Of a DNA stretch of 20,495 nt, positions 4,985 to 13,628 are shown one piece after another. The DNA is from a virus. The stretch is from IMG/VR virus record IMGVR_UViG_3300042294_000165, positions 1 to 20,495 of that record. The stretch is one strand, 5' to 3'. Within the stretch, counting starts at the first letter, position 1. Each line of letters begins with the position of its first letter. The notes under the pieces were generated by a model. That model saw only the letters and a list, made by a program, of their open reading frames with translations. It did not search any database and was not told the DNA's origin. Both the position numbers and the translations under genes were made by a program.

Positions 4985-6404
4985 TGAGGTCTATGTACCT
5001 GACATCAGTGAGCAGAATGTAATATTTAAACCCAATCCGGGTCCACAAACAGCGTTCTTAGCAGCACCAGAGCGTGAAGTACTGTACGGTGGAGCAGCTG
5101 GAGGGGGTAAAAGTTATGCGATGTTGGCTGATCCCCTGAGATACATGGGTCATCCGCAGTTTAGTGGGCTGTTATTACGTCATACCACTGAAGAATTGCG
5201 TGAGTTGATCTGGAAATCACAGGAAATGTACCCTAAAATCTATCCGGGTATCAAGTGGTCAGAGAGAAAGATGCAGTGGGTGGCACCGAGTGGGGCTAGA
5301 TTGTGGTTTTCGTACCTCGATAGAGACGAAGACGTACTAAGGTACCAAGGTTTAGCATTTAGTTGGGTAGGTTTTGACGAGTTGACGCAGTGGAGTACCC
5401 CATTTGCGTGGAATTACATGCGTTCTCGTCTGCGTAGTACAGCACCAGACCTGCCAATCTACATGAGAGCTACAACCAACCCCGGTGGACCGGGTCATGC
5501 ATGGGTAAAGAAGATGTTTATTGACCCTGCTAGACCGGGAAGATCGTTTTGGGCTACCGACATTGATACTGGGGAGATGATGACATACCCCAAGGGGCAC
5601 AGTAAGGCTGGGCAACCCCTGTTTAAGCGTAGGTTTATACCTGCAATGCTGACAGATAACCCATATCTTGCTGAGCAAGGTGATTATGAGACGATGCTGC
5701 TGTCATTACCAGAGCATCAACGCAAGCAATTGTTGGAGGGTAACTGGGATGTATCAGAAGGAGCAGCTTTCCCTGAATTTAATCGGAAAATACACGTTAT
5801 TGATCCGATGGACATACCTAAAAGTTGGGTTAAGTTCAGATCGGGTGACTATGGTTACGGTTCTTACTCAGCAATTGTCTGGTTTGCTGTAACCCCCTCA
5901 GAACAGCTGGTTGTTTACAGGGAATTGTATGTGAGTAAGGTGTTGGCTAGAGATTTAGCTAACATGATTTTAGAATTAGAGCAAAATGACGGGACGATTC
6001 GGTATGGTGTACTGGATTCCTCGTGTTGGCATAAGAGGGGAGACACTGGTCCATCCTTAGCTGAACAGATGATTCAGCAAGGGTGTCGGTGGAGACCCGC
6101 AGATAGAAGTGCAGGCAGTCGTGTTTCAGGTAAGAATGAAATACATAGGCGATTACAGGTTGACCCCTTTACAGAAGAGCCAAGACTGGTTATAACTAGC
6201 AACTGTACAAATTTAATTGCACAATTGCCCATTATTCCTTTGGATAAACATAATCCAGAGGATATTGATACAAAGTCTGAGGATCATTTATACGATGCTC
6301 TTCGGTATGGTATTATGAGTAGACCAAGAAGTAACTTATGGGATTACAATCCCTTACACCAGAAGTCTGGGATGTCATTAGCTGACCCCACATTTGGATA
6401 TTAA
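4809..6404 (+). CDS. terL: Terminase large subunit (packaging ATPase and nuclease)
   Basis: A 531-residue protein with all the landmarks of the phage packaging motor. Walker A is GGAAGGGKSY at 94-103 (K101), Walker B ends in FDE at 189-191, and the coupling motif is ATTNPGG at 221-227. The C-terminal RNase H-like nuclease has acidic residues at D347 (SGDYG), D403 (VLDSS), and D492 and D496 (EDHLYDALRYG). The first 60 residues are low-complexity, Lys/Gln/Ser-rich, and encoded within the overlap with the upstream gene. AGGA at 4799-4802 is six bases before ATG 4809. A later GTG at 4908, preceded by AAAGG, is an alternative start. It would cut concatemeric DNA and drive it through the portal. 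Confidence 0.95.
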   Translation: MSSITRQKLLLSEAGLPNTEKPLKKRKNTKKGSVAKQQDKQEPSSTSLTEETSAKNTGDEVYVPDISEQNVIFKPNPGPQTAFLAAPEREVLYGGAAGGGKSYAMLADPLRYMGHPQFSGLLLRHTTEELRELIWKSQEMYPKIYPGIKWSERKMQWVAPSGARLWFSYLDRDEDVLRYQGLAFSWVGFDELTQWSTPFAWNYMRSRLRSTAPDLPIYMRATTNPGGPGHAWVKKMFIDPARPGRSFWATDIDTGEMMTYPKGHSKAGQPLFKRRFIPAMLTDNPYLAEQGDYETMLLSLPEHQRKQLLEGNWDVSEGAAFPEFNRKIHVIDPMDIPKSWVKFRSGDYGYGSYSAIVWFAVTPSEQLVVYRELYVSKVLARDLANMILELEQNDGTIRYGVLDSSCWHKRGDTGPSLAEQMIQQGCRWRPADRSAGSRVSGKNEIHRRLQVDPFTEEPRLVITSNCTNLIAQLPIIPLDKHNPEDIDTKSEDHLYDALRYGIMSRPRSNLWDYNPLHQKSGMSLADPTFGY

Positions 6405-6413
6405 AGGTAAAGA

Positions 6414-8513
6414 ATGGCAGATAAAAACCTGATCGAAGACGAATCCATTAATCTAAAAGATGTGAGTAACATCAACGAGGAAGATCCTGTAGCTGCTCCT
6501 ATTGTTCAGCTATTGATGGATAAATACACCAAGGCTGAGACTACAAGACGAAATGATGAAGAGAGATGGCTAAGAGCCTATCGCAACTATCGTGGCTTGT
6601 ATGGTCCTGATGTACAGTTTACTGAGGCAGAGAAGAGTCGTGTGTTTATCAAGGTCACTAAGACTAAAACACTGGCAGCCTATGGTCAAATTGTAGATGT
6701 ACTATTCTCAAACAATAATTTCCCAATCAGCGTAGATCCTACTGTACTACCAGAGGGTGTAGTAGACACAGTTAGCTTTGATCCAAGTGAAGAGAAAGTT
6801 CGTGCTGCTGTTCCTAACTTTTCTCCGTATGGATACAAGGGTGACGGTAGAGAATTACCACCCGGTGCTACATTTAAAACACTACAAGATCAACTAGGTC
6901 CTCTAGCAGAGGAACTGTCTGGTATTAACAATCTCAATGAAGGTCCCGGTCAGACTCCTACTGCTGCCACATTTAGCCCAGCCATGGTTGCAGCTAAAAA
7001 GATGGAAAAGAAAATCAAGGATCAGCTAGATGAGAGCAATGCTAGTAAGCAACTAAGATCTACTGCATTTGAGATGGCACTCTTCGGTACAGGTATTATG
7101 AAGGGTCCTTTTGCTATAGACAAGGAGTATGCAAACTGGACAGCAGAAGGCGATTACTCTCCTGTTATTAAAACCGTACCATCCACATCGCATGTAAGTG
7201 TTTGGAATCTGTATCCAGATCCAGACGCATCGAACATGGACGAAGCTCAGTACATTATTGAGCGACACAAGATGAGCCGCAGTCAAATGCGTGCACTTAA
7301 GAAGCGTCCATTCTTCCGTGCTAAAGTAATTGATGATGTTATTGCTCGTGGTGAATCATATACTAAGAAGTACTGGGAAGACGATCTCAATGACTATCAG
7401 GTAGATACAGGCATTGATCGCTTTGAAGTCTTAGAGTTTTGGGGTTCCGTTGAGAGAGCTATGCTCGAAGAGAACGGAGTTAAAATCCCTGCCGAATTAA
7501 ATGCTGCCGATGAATTACAGGCAAACATTTGGTATTGCAATGGTCGTATCTTGCGAATGGTATTAAATCCCTTTAAGCCAGCTAGGATTCCGTATTATGC
7601 TGTCCCCTACGAGCTAAACCCCTACTCTTTCTTTGGCATCGGTGTCGCAGAAAACATGGACGACACACAAACTTTAATGAATGGGTTTATGCGTATGGCG
7701 GTAGACAATGCCGTCCTATCTGGCAATTTAGTGTTCGAGGTGGATGAAACCAATCTCGTTCCCGGTCAAGACCTGTCTGTGTATCCCGGAAAAGTATTCC
7801 GTAGACAAGGCGGTGCTCCCGGTCAGGCAATCTTTGGTACGAAGTTTCCTAACGTATCCAATGAAAACCTACAGTTGTTTGACAAGGCTCGTATATTAGC
7901 TGACGAAGCTACTGGGTTACCGTCTTTCTCACATGGGCAGACAGGTGTATCTGGTGTAGGTCGTACAGCTAGTGGTATTAGCATGTTAATGAATGCTGCA
8001 TCTGGCAGTATCAAGACCGTTATTAAGAACGTAGATGATTATCTCCTACGCCCTATCGGTGAAGCATTCTTTAGCTTTAACATGCAGTTTGATTTTGACG
8101 CTGAGATTAAGGGTGACTTAGAAGTTAAAGCCCGTGGTACCGAAAGTCTCATGGCTAACGAAGTACGTAGCCAAAGACTCATGCAGTTCTTGCAGATTGC
8201 TAGTACACCAGCACTTGCACCTTATGCAAAATTCCCGTATATTATCAGGGAGATTGCTAAGGCAATGGATCTGGATCCTGAGAAGGTTACCAATAATATT
8301 GATGAGGCAATCCGACAGGCTATGCTAATGCAACAAGGTCAACCCCCTGCCCCAGCTGCGGGTGCTCCCGGAGTTCCCGGTGTAGCGGATACAGCAGGCA
8401 CTGGCGGTGGCAACATTGGTATTGGTATGGCACCTACACCACAAGAACAAGGATTCACAGGCAATGAGCAACAACCACAGCCACAGCAACAAGCCGTACC
8501 TCCCCAAGCTTAA
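6414..8513 (+). CDS. Portal (head-to-tail connector) protein
   Basis: A 699-residue protein directly after TerL and before the scaffold and capsid genes, the expected place and size for a podovirus portal. It forms the dodecameric ring at the unique vertex through which DNA passes. Recognisable features are an N-terminal helical region with RRNDEERWLRAYRNYRGLY (about 44-62), a mixed body with FEMALFGTGIMKG and WNLYPDPDASNMDEAQYIIE, and the segment SGVGRTASGISMLMNAASG (about 509-527), typical of the stem/wing of this portal type. The last 60 residues are rich in Pro, Gln and Gly (QPQPQQQAVPPQ), probably a flexible tail. AAAGG at 6403-6407 is six bases before the ATG. The 3' end overlaps the next gene. 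Confidence 0.9.
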   Translation: MADKNLIEDESINLKDVSNINEEDPVAAPIVQLLMDKYTKAETTRRNDEERWLRAYRNYRGLYGPDVQFTEAEKSRVFIKVTKTKTLAAYGQIVDVLFSNNNFPISVDPTVLPEGVVDTVSFDPSEEKVRAAVPNFSPYGYKGDGRELPPGATFKTLQDQLGPLAEELSGINNLNEGPGQTPTAATFSPAMVAAKKMEKKIKDQLDESNASKQLRSTAFEMALFGTGIMKGPFAIDKEYANWTAEGDYSPVIKTVPSTSHVSVWNLYPDPDASNMDEAQYIIERHKMSRSQMRALKKRPFFRAKVIDDVIARGESYTKKYWEDDLNDYQVDTGIDRFEVLEFWGSVERAMLEENGVKIPAELNAADELQANIWYCNGRILRMVLNPFKPARIPYYAVPYELNPYSFFGIGVAENMDDTQTLMNGFMRMAVDNAVLSGNLVFEVDETNLVPGQDLSVYPGKVFRRQGGAPGQAIFGTKFPNVSNENLQLFDKARILADEATGLPSFSHGQTGVSGVGRTASGISMLMNAASGSIKTVIKNVDDYLLRPIGEAFFSFNMQFDFDAEIKGDLEVKARGTESLMANEVRSQRLMQFLQIASTPALAPYAKFPYIIREIAKAMDLDPEKVTNNIDEAIRQAMLMQQGQPPAPAAGAPGVPGVADTAGTGGGNIGIGMAPTPQEQGFTGNEQQPQPQQQAVPPQA

Positions 8514-8709
8514 GGGACTAGTAAACACAAATACTCAGTGGCAAGCGTTTACAGATATGCTTGACTATTACATTGAGTTGCATCAAAAGAAGTTAGAGCA
8601 GTCGGTAGAACCTGTTAATTTATACCAAGCTCAAGGTGCGATTACAGCACTGCGACAGCTTAAACATTTGAGAGACGAAGTCAATGCGGAAAGCAAAACA
8701 ACAAACTAA
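8464..8709 (+). CDS. Small post-portal protein
   Basis: An 81-residue protein if it starts at ATG 8464; a longer frame opens at 8407 inside the portal gene. I prefer 8464 because AAGGA at 8449-8453 is ten bases upstream and the extra residues of the longer form look unstructured. The conserved part is helical: WQAFTDMLDYYIELHQKKLEQ, then YQAQGAITALRQLKHLRDEVN (the end of the second helix). I recall small genes with this ..QG.I.ALR.L..LRD.VN pattern just after portal genes in other aquatic podoviruses. Function unknown; a role with portal or scaffold is inference from position. It overlaps the portal by 50 bases and the next gene by 26. Confidence 0.7.
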   Translation: MSNNHSHSNKPYLPKLKGLVNTNTQWQAFTDMLDYYIELHQKKLEQSVEPVNLYQAQGAITALRQLKHLRDEVNAESKTTN

Positions 8710-9595
8710 AAAACTTCTAGAAGAAGGCGGCATGCTTCAAGAGGGCGGTACGGTTGATCCTGTTAGTGGTAATGACGTACCCGTAGGATCTATGCAAGAA
8801 GAAGTTCGTGATGACATCCCTGCTAAACTAAGCGAGGGAGAGTTTGTATTTCCTGCTGATGTAGTTCGTTACATTGGGCTAGAGCGTTTAATGCAAATGC
8901 GTCAGGCTGCCAAAGAAGGTCTCAAGAAGATGGAAGCCATGGGGCAGATGTCTAATGCAGACGAAGCTACCGAAGAGGATGACGGTGAGTTTGAGTCTGA
9001 GTTAGATGACATTATGTCAGAGATTGAGTCTGAAGAAGGCGAAGAAAAAGAAATGGCTGTAGGCGGTATGGCTACGGAACAACAGCCTGCCATGCCAGAG
9101 GGAATGACACAAGAAGCTGCTGCTCCCAAAACCCCACAGCTTACACCAGAGCAGATGGATTACATCAATAAAACAGCAGAGAATATGAAGGCTAAAGAGC
9201 CGGAGTTAGCTGGTATTGAACAGAGCACTCCTACCGAGGGATTAAATCCTAGTGATATTATTAAAAGCAACTTTCCTGCAGAAGAACAAGGAAAGGCAGA
9301 TGAATTTATTGCAAAGGTAGAAAGATTGAATCGTGCACAAAGATTGATTTCTACTCGCTACAATGACACAGTTATACTAGGATTTGTAAAGAGACCCGGT
9401 GTTGTAGATCCATACTTCTTCTCTAACGATCCACCTGAGAAATTAGACAAAGCAATACAGGCAGGAATAGAGATTGCAAAGAAAGCAGGCATTAAACGAT
9501 TTGAGTCTAACCAAAAAAACAATGTATCCGCATTAGAGAATTTAGGGTACGAGGTGCAGCAAACTGAAAATGGATGGTCTTTAGATATAGCGTAG
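8684..9595 (+). CDS. Conserved phage protein with GNAT-like C-terminal domain
   Basis: A 303-residue protein in four parts. Residues 1-35 carry two Gly-Gly motifs (EGGM at 14-17, EGGT at 20-23). Residues 36-95 hold a segment I recall from many aquatic phages (DDIPAKLSEGEFVFPADVVR, then a YIGLE...MRQAAKEGLKKME helix). Residues 95-190 are an acidic linker (many Glu and Asp) with VGGM at about 126-129. Residues about 200-303 look like a GNAT fold: strand VILGFVK, helix LDKAIQAGIEIAKKAGIKRF, then the NVSALENLGYEV and GWSLDI strands. The acetyl-CoA loop, normally (Q/R)xxGxG/A before the helix, is not recognisable, so catalysis is doubtful. The next gene is an intact GNAT. Probably virion- or assembly-associated. 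Confidence 0.75.
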   Translation: MRKAKQQTKKLLEEGGMLQEGGTVDPVSGNDVPVGSMQEEVRDDIPAKLSEGEFVFPADVVRYIGLERLMQMRQAAKEGLKKMEAMGQMSNADEATEEDDGEFESELDDIMSEIESEEGEEKEMAVGGMATEQQPAMPEGMTQEAAAPKTPQLTPEQMDYINKTAENMKAKEPELAGIEQSTPTEGLNPSDIIKSNFPAEEQGKADEFIAKVERLNRAQRLISTRYNDTVILGFVKRPGVVDPYFFSNDPPEKLDKAIQAGIEIAKKAGIKRFESNQKNNVSALENLGYEVQQTENGWSLDIA

Positions 9596-9599
9596 TACT

Positions 9600-10040
9600 A
9601 TGATAAAAATAATAAGAGCTGAACAAAGCCATTTTGATACGCTGTTTAGTTTAATTGAGTCAATGATTGCCGAAGGTGCTTTTTCACATGCAAAGGCATC
9701 TAGGAAGAGAATACAAGATCTTTTTAATTACCCAAAGGGTGCCGCTTTTCTTGCATATAAAGAAGATAAGTGCATCGGTTTTGTTGGAGCCATAGTTGCG
9801 CCTTTCTTTTTTTCTGATTATGAGAGAGCAACGGACTTGGGCTTTTATATATTGCCTGAGCATCGGGGAGGTAGAACTGCTTTTCTCCTTCTACGTGCAA
9901 TAGAAGATTGGGCTAGATCTATGGGTGTTTCTGAAATGTATATGGGACACAGTGTTGGCGGCAAGATAGAGGAAATGAAAAAATTCTATATCCACAACGG
10001 CTATAAGATTGGTGGATTTAATAGTGTTAAAAAACTATAA
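9600..10040 (+). CDS. GNAT-family N-acetyltransferase
   Basis: A 146-residue GNAT-fold protein, close to the usual single-domain length. Visible landmarks are an N-terminal strand-helix (MIKIIRAEQSHFDTLFSLIE), the CIGFVGAIVAPFF strands, then DLGFYILPEHRGGRTAFLLL (79-98). The last is the acetyl-CoA pyrophosphate-binding strand-loop-helix, with HRGGRTA in place of the textbook (Q/R)xxGxG/A. The end FYIHNGYKIGG (about 129-139) is the usual GNAT C-terminal hairpin. It would transfer an acetyl group from acetyl-CoA to an amine; the substrate is unknown. There is no clear Shine-Dalgarno; it begins four bases after the previous stop, so reinitiation is likely. Its codon use looks more AT-rich than its neighbours, hinting at separate acquisition. 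Confidence 0.88.
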   Translation: MIKIIRAEQSHFDTLFSLIESMIAEGAFSHAKASRKRIQDLFNYPKGAAFLAYKEDKCIGFVGAIVAPFFFSDYERATDLGFYILPEHRGGRTAFLLLRAIEDWARSMGVSEMYMGHSVGGKIEEMKKFYIHNGYKIGGFNSVKKL

Positions 10041-10050
10041 GGAATAATAT

Positions 10051-11301
10051 ATGTGTGGTGGCGGTGGAATCCCAATCGTAAGTGATGTAGTTGATTTTGT
10101 CGGAGATACTTTAGACAAAGCAGACAACTGGACAGAAGACGTAGGTGAGGAATTAGCAAAGATTGATCCGGGTCCTGTTATTGGAGACACACTTGCTAAA
10201 TTTGACGAAGAAGTGTTGCAACAGATAGATGTAGGCACAGTGGCTACAGTAGCTGCCATTGCTACACAGCAGTATTATCTTGTACCCTATATCTCTGCTG
10301 CTAATACAGCAATTAAAGGTGGGGATATTACTGACATTGCTACGTCATTCGGTATTTCATATGCAGCTACTACATTTGCACCACAGCTTAGTAAGGAAGT
10401 TCTTGGTGCAACAGGAAGTAAAGTACTTGCTTCTACTGTAACAGGTGCAACAATTGGTGCTGGTACTGGGGGTGCTCAATCCGTAGCTGCTGGTAAAGAT
10501 TTCTTTCAAGGTGCGGGAAGAGGTGCCGTTGTAGGTGGAGTTACTGGTGCCGTATCTAGTGGAATTAGTGAAGGATACAACACGATTAAAAGCGAGTTAG
10601 GTGTTGGAACATCTTACAGCCCTAATGCAACTATTGATGCTAACTTTATTGCAGATTCTGCGTCTGGGTTACGTGCTCAAGGAATTGGTGAGCAACAGTT
10701 AGCTGACATTCTTGCACAGGAAGGTGTTGATCCTTTTGTGGCTACAGATGCAGCACGTATGGCGTGGAGTGATATTGGGCAGCAGGCAATTGCCCAGAAC
10801 TTACAAGGTTCCTATAGTGCTAATGAAATGTTTACACCTCCAGCACCAGTTGATACTGGATTAGAAAAAGCAGGTAAGAAGTTTGCAAGTGATGTTATAT
10901 CAAAGAGTATCCTAGGCGAGATACTTCCTTCCGATGGGTCTATGCCTGATGGTCTGCTGACATTGAGAATGAGATCCCGCTATAGTCCAACAGATGATAT
11001 GACTGAGGATTTAACGGGCTTTGGTAATGTTAAGTTGACAGAAGTAGCCCCAGCTAAGTATGATTTAAAACGATTCGTAAATGAATCAGGTCAATCAACT
11101 ATGATTTCATTTAAGGACGACCAGCCACAAGCACCTATCCCTGCTGGGTATAAAGAGGCAGAGACAATTGGTGCTGCGGAGGGTGGACTTATGACCACCA
11201 CTATGGTAAAATATAGTAAGAAACCTTTGCTTGCTCCTCGCAAGAAAGTACAAAAACCAAATAATAAGACAGCTAAAAAGGGGTTAGCTGTTAAGAAATA
11301 A
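10051..11301 (+). CDS. Glycine-zipper virion protein starting MCGGGG
   Basis: A 416-residue protein of unknown function. It begins MCGGGG, an N terminus I recall from other aquatic podovirus structural proteins. After initiator Met removal it would expose cysteine. Residues about 60-175 are small-residue-rich, with a glycine-zipper pattern (GATIGAGTGGAQ and GAGRGAVVGGVTGAVSSG) typical of proteins that insert into or cross membranes. The C-terminal 37 residues are strongly basic (KKPLLAPRKKVQKPNNKTAKK) and follow EGGLMTTTM, echoing the Gly-Gly motif of the small proteins. AAGGA at 10039-10043 is seven bases before the ATG. An ejected internal protein that helps DNA cross the envelope is a reasonable but unproven idea. 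Confidence 0.72.
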   Translation: MCGGGGIPIVSDVVDFVGDTLDKADNWTEDVGEELAKIDPGPVIGDTLAKFDEEVLQQIDVGTVATVAAIATQQYYLVPYISAANTAIKGGDITDIATSFGISYAATTFAPQLSKEVLGATGSKVLASTVTGATIGAGTGGAQSVAAGKDFFQGAGRGAVVGGVTGAVSSGISEGYNTIKSELGVGTSYSPNATIDANFIADSASGLRAQGIGEQQLADILAQEGVDPFVATDAARMAWSDIGQQAIAQNLQGSYSANEMFTPPAPVDTGLEKAGKKFASDVISKSILGEILPSDGSMPDGLLTLRMRSRYSPTDDMTEDLTGFGNVKLTEVAPAKYDLKRFVNESGQSTMISFKDDQPQAPIPAGYKEAETIGAAEGGLMTTTMVKYSKKPLLAPRKKVQKPNNKTAKKGLAVKK

Positions 11302-11378
11302 AACAATTCCCCTAAACAATGGCTACCTAATACCCCAGTTTAATCTGGCTACTGTTAGCCCCAACCAACGAGGAAAAG

Positions 11379-12251
11379 ATGGAACTCCAAAAAGTAGAAG
11401 TACAAACGAAAGCAATGTCGGGATTTGCAACACGTAATGCTAACAAAGAACGCATTGAAAAAGAAGAAGAAGAACTAAAACAGCTTGCAGAGGCTAACAA
11501 GCCAGAGGAAGCTAAGGCACAAGATGCCGAGGATTTTGAAGGGGAAGAACCTTCTAGTCCAGAAGAAAAGAGTTTTAAGAAGCGATATGGAGATTTGCGT
11601 AGGCATACTCAAAAGAAAGAACTTGAGTTGCAAAAGCAGATTGACGAACTCAAGGAACAGTTAGAGAAGTCAGCCACTAAGCAATTACGTATGCCTAAGT
11701 CGGCAGAAGAGATTGCTGAATGGTCTAAGGAATTCCCTGATGTGGCTAAGATTGTCGAGACAATTGCAATGCAAAAGGCTCAAGAGCAGTCTAAGGCACT
11801 AGAGGAGCGAGTCAAGAAACTGGACGAGCTTCAGGCAGATACCCTAAGACAACGTGCAGAGGCAGAATTGATGCGTCTACACCCAGACTTTAATGACATT
11901 CGGGAACAAGCCGAGTTTCATGATTGGGTGGAAGCACAGCCTAAATGGGTACAAAATGCTCTATATGACAATGAGACGGACGCTATTTCAGCTGCTCGTG
12001 CCATTGATTTGTATAAGGCAGACATGGGCTTGAATACCAAAAAGGTTAAGAAGTCTGAGGATAAAGAGGCTGCAAGATCAGTAGGAAATAGTAGGAAAGC
12101 AGACTTTGATTCTGCCAATGAGCAAGGAGTTATCCGTGAATCTGATGTAGAACGGATGTCTCCTGCAGAATATGAGAAAAACCATGAAGCTATTGTTGCT
12201 GCAATTAAGGCGGGTAAGTTCATTTATGACCGCACTGGTTCTGCACGATAA
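11379..12251 (+). CDS. Capsid scaffolding protein
   Basis: A 290-residue, highly charged and almost wholly helical protein immediately upstream of the major capsid gene, the standard position and composition of a scaffold. A long coiled-coil-like stretch runs from about residue 80 to 170 (KELELQKQIDELKEQLEKSA and KALEERVKKLDELQADTLRQ). The segment LMRLHPDFNDIR...FHDWVEAQP (about 168-190) is one I recall from scaffolds of similar phages. It would organise coat subunits into a procapsid and leave before or during packaging. AGGA at 11371-11374 is four bases before ATG 11379; a second ATG at 11415 is possible. The 77-base gap before it holds only a weak stem (GGCTA 11321-11325 with TAGCC 11356-11360). 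Confidence 0.85.
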   Translation: MELQKVEVQTKAMSGFATRNANKERIEKEEEELKQLAEANKPEEAKAQDAEDFEGEEPSSPEEKSFKKRYGDLRRHTQKKELELQKQIDELKEQLEKSATKQLRMPKSAEEIAEWSKEFPDVAKIVETIAMQKAQEQSKALEERVKKLDELQADTLRQRAEAELMRLHPDFNDIREQAEFHDWVEAQPKWVQNALYDNETDAISAARAIDLYKADMGLNTKKVKKSEDKEAARSVGNSRKADFDSANEQGVIRESDVERMSPAEYEKNHEAIVAAIKAGKFIYDRTGSAR

Positions 12252-12254
12252 GTA

Positions 12255-12282
12255 TTGACAAATAGGATTTTTGCTTTATAAC
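12255..12282 (+). promoter_or_regulatory. Strong sigma70-type promoter for the capsid gene
   Basis: TTGACA at 12255-12260 and TATAAC at 12277-12282 are separated by 16 bases, giving eleven of twelve matches to the sigma70 consensus. It starts four bases after the scaffold stop codon. Transcription from about 12289 would give a leader of about 250 bases before the capsid ATG. A dedicated promoter for the most abundant virion protein makes biological sense. Confidence 0.7.
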
Positions 12283-12295
12283 TGTAGTACAGTAG

Positions 12296-12317
12296 GGTAG
12301 GGGATTCGTCCCCTGCC
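12296..12317 (+). promoter_or_regulatory. Hairpin with UUCG loop at the 5' end of the capsid leader
   Basis: GGTAGGGGA (12296-12304) pairs with TCCCCTGCC (12309-12317) around a TTCG tetraloop, nine pairs with one G-T. There is no T-run after it, so it is not a terminator. It would begin only a few bases after the predicted transcription start, where such hairpins are known to protect mRNA from 5' decay. This function is inference. Confidence 0.6.
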
Positions 12318-12540
12318 TCTGCCCTAAACTGCCACCCATAGCTAGGGTCAACCAGTGTATCGGGCAAATAAGTAGCATTGAAACGCAACACAGTAATTCA
12401 TAGGACTACCCTAACATAGTTAGCCCTTATATCTTAAACAGTCTAGAGGTTTAAGCTATAAGCACCTAGCATCATAGGCTCCAAGAATGTATGTAAGCGT
12501 ATTTATTAATATGCCTTTCATTTATTAGGAGAAATATAAA
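12318..12540 (+). promoter_or_regulatory. Remainder of the untranslated capsid leader
   Basis: No reading frame is supported here. A second hairpin, CTTAAAC (12433-12439) with GTTTAAG (12449-12455), lies in the middle. CTACCCTA near 12404-12411 could pair with TAGGGTAG at 12293-12300, competing with the first hairpin. The ribosome binding site AGGAG at 12527-12531 is nine bases before the capsid ATG. The long conserved-looking leader could be regulatory; nothing identifies a known riboswitch. Confidence 0.4.
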
Positions 12541-13611
12541 ATGGCATTTCCTTCAGCAGCAGGTTACGGCAATTTACCGAATGGTAATTTTTCGCCAGTA
12601 ATTTATTCCAAGCAAGTTCAGCTTGCTTTCCGTAAGGCTTCCACAGTAGAAGCTATTACCAACAACGACTATTTTGGCGAAATCGCTAACATGGGCGACA
12701 GCGTTAAGATCATCAAAGAGCCAGAAGTTTCTGTTCAGTCGTATGCTCGTGGCACACAAATCACAGCACAAGACTTGGATGACGAGGACTTCACACTCGT
12801 AGTTGATCAAGCTAACTACTTCGCATTCAAGATTGATGACATCGAAGCAGCCCATAGCCATGTTAACTTTATGTCGATGGCTTCTGATCGTGCAGCTTAT
12901 CGCTTGCGTGACCAGTATGACCAAGACGTATTAGGCTATCTCTCTGGCTACAGCCAATCCGCTAAGCACAGCTCGCCTGACACAGCTCGTACAACTTTCC
13001 CCGGCACAAAAGCTATTGCTACTGCCGACAATGATGAGTTGTTAGCTTCCATGAAGTTGAGCCGCCCAAGCTTTGGTAACTTGACAACAGCAGGTTCTGC
13101 TGGTGACTCGATTCCTTTGGCTCCACGTCTGCCCGGTGCAACATCTGTTCCTGCAACAACCGTATCCCCATTGTCCGTTATCGCTCGTATGGGTCGTTTG
13201 TTGGATCAACAGTTCGTTGACACAAATGGTCGTTGGTTAGTTGTTGACCCAGTCTTTATCGAGATGTTGAAAGACGAAGACAGCCGTCTCTTGAACGGTG
13301 ATTTTGGTGGATCTGGTCTCCAGAATGGTTTAGTTGTAAATAACCTCCATGGTTTCCGCATCTATGTTTCCAACAACCTACCCAAGATTGGTACAGGTCC
13401 CGGTACTTCTGGTACTTCGGCTCAGTCCACAAACTTTGGTGTAATCGTTGCTGGTCATGACGCTGCTGTTGCTTCTGCTCAGCAGATCACCAAGACTGAG
13501 AGCTATCGTGATCCTGACAGCTTTGCTGACATTGTTCGTGGTATGCATTTGTATGGTCGCAAGATCCTCCGTCCAGAGGCTATTGTTACCGCCAAGTACA
13601 ACGCAGCTTAA
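12541..13611 (+). CDS. Major capsid protein (HK97 fold)
   Basis: A 356-residue protein. Size, position after scaffold, the strong promoter and strong Shine-Dalgarno all identify the coat protein. It contains an N-terminal arm (YGNLPNGNFSPVIYSKQVQL), an E-loop-like segment with SVKIIKEPEVSVQSYARGTQ (53-72), then DLDDEDFTLVVDQANYFAFK and a spine-helix region SMASDRAAYRLRDQYDQDVL. The pattern is that of P22-coat-like capsid proteins in aquatic podoviruses, from memory. The C-terminal part holds GRWLVVDPVFIEMLKDE and HGFRIYVSNNLP, typical P-domain strands. It forms the icosahedral shell. Codons are enriched in GC-ending choices compared with other genes (for example CGT and ATC), as expected for high expression. 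Confidence 0.9.
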   Translation: MAFPSAAGYGNLPNGNFSPVIYSKQVQLAFRKASTVEAITNNDYFGEIANMGDSVKIIKEPEVSVQSYARGTQITAQDLDDEDFTLVVDQANYFAFKIDDIEAAHSHVNFMSMASDRAAYRLRDQYDQDVLGYLSGYSQSAKHSSPDTARTTFPGTKAIATADNDELLASMKLSRPSFGNLTTAGSAGDSIPLAPRLPGATSVPATTVSPLSVIARMGRLLDQQFVDTNGRWLVVDPVFIEMLKDEDSRLLNGDFGGSGLQNGLVVNNLHGFRIYVSNNLPKIGTGPGTSGTSAQSTNFGVIVAGHDAAVASAQQITKTESYRDPDSFADIVRGMHLYGRKILRPEAIVTAKYNAA

Positions 13612-13628
13612 TTTAAGGAGAATATAAA

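Noticed and set aside
8407-8463. Upstream start for the small post-portal gene
   Set aside because: It would extend the overlap with the portal to 107 bases and add unstructured residues; ATG 8464 has a plausible ribosome site.
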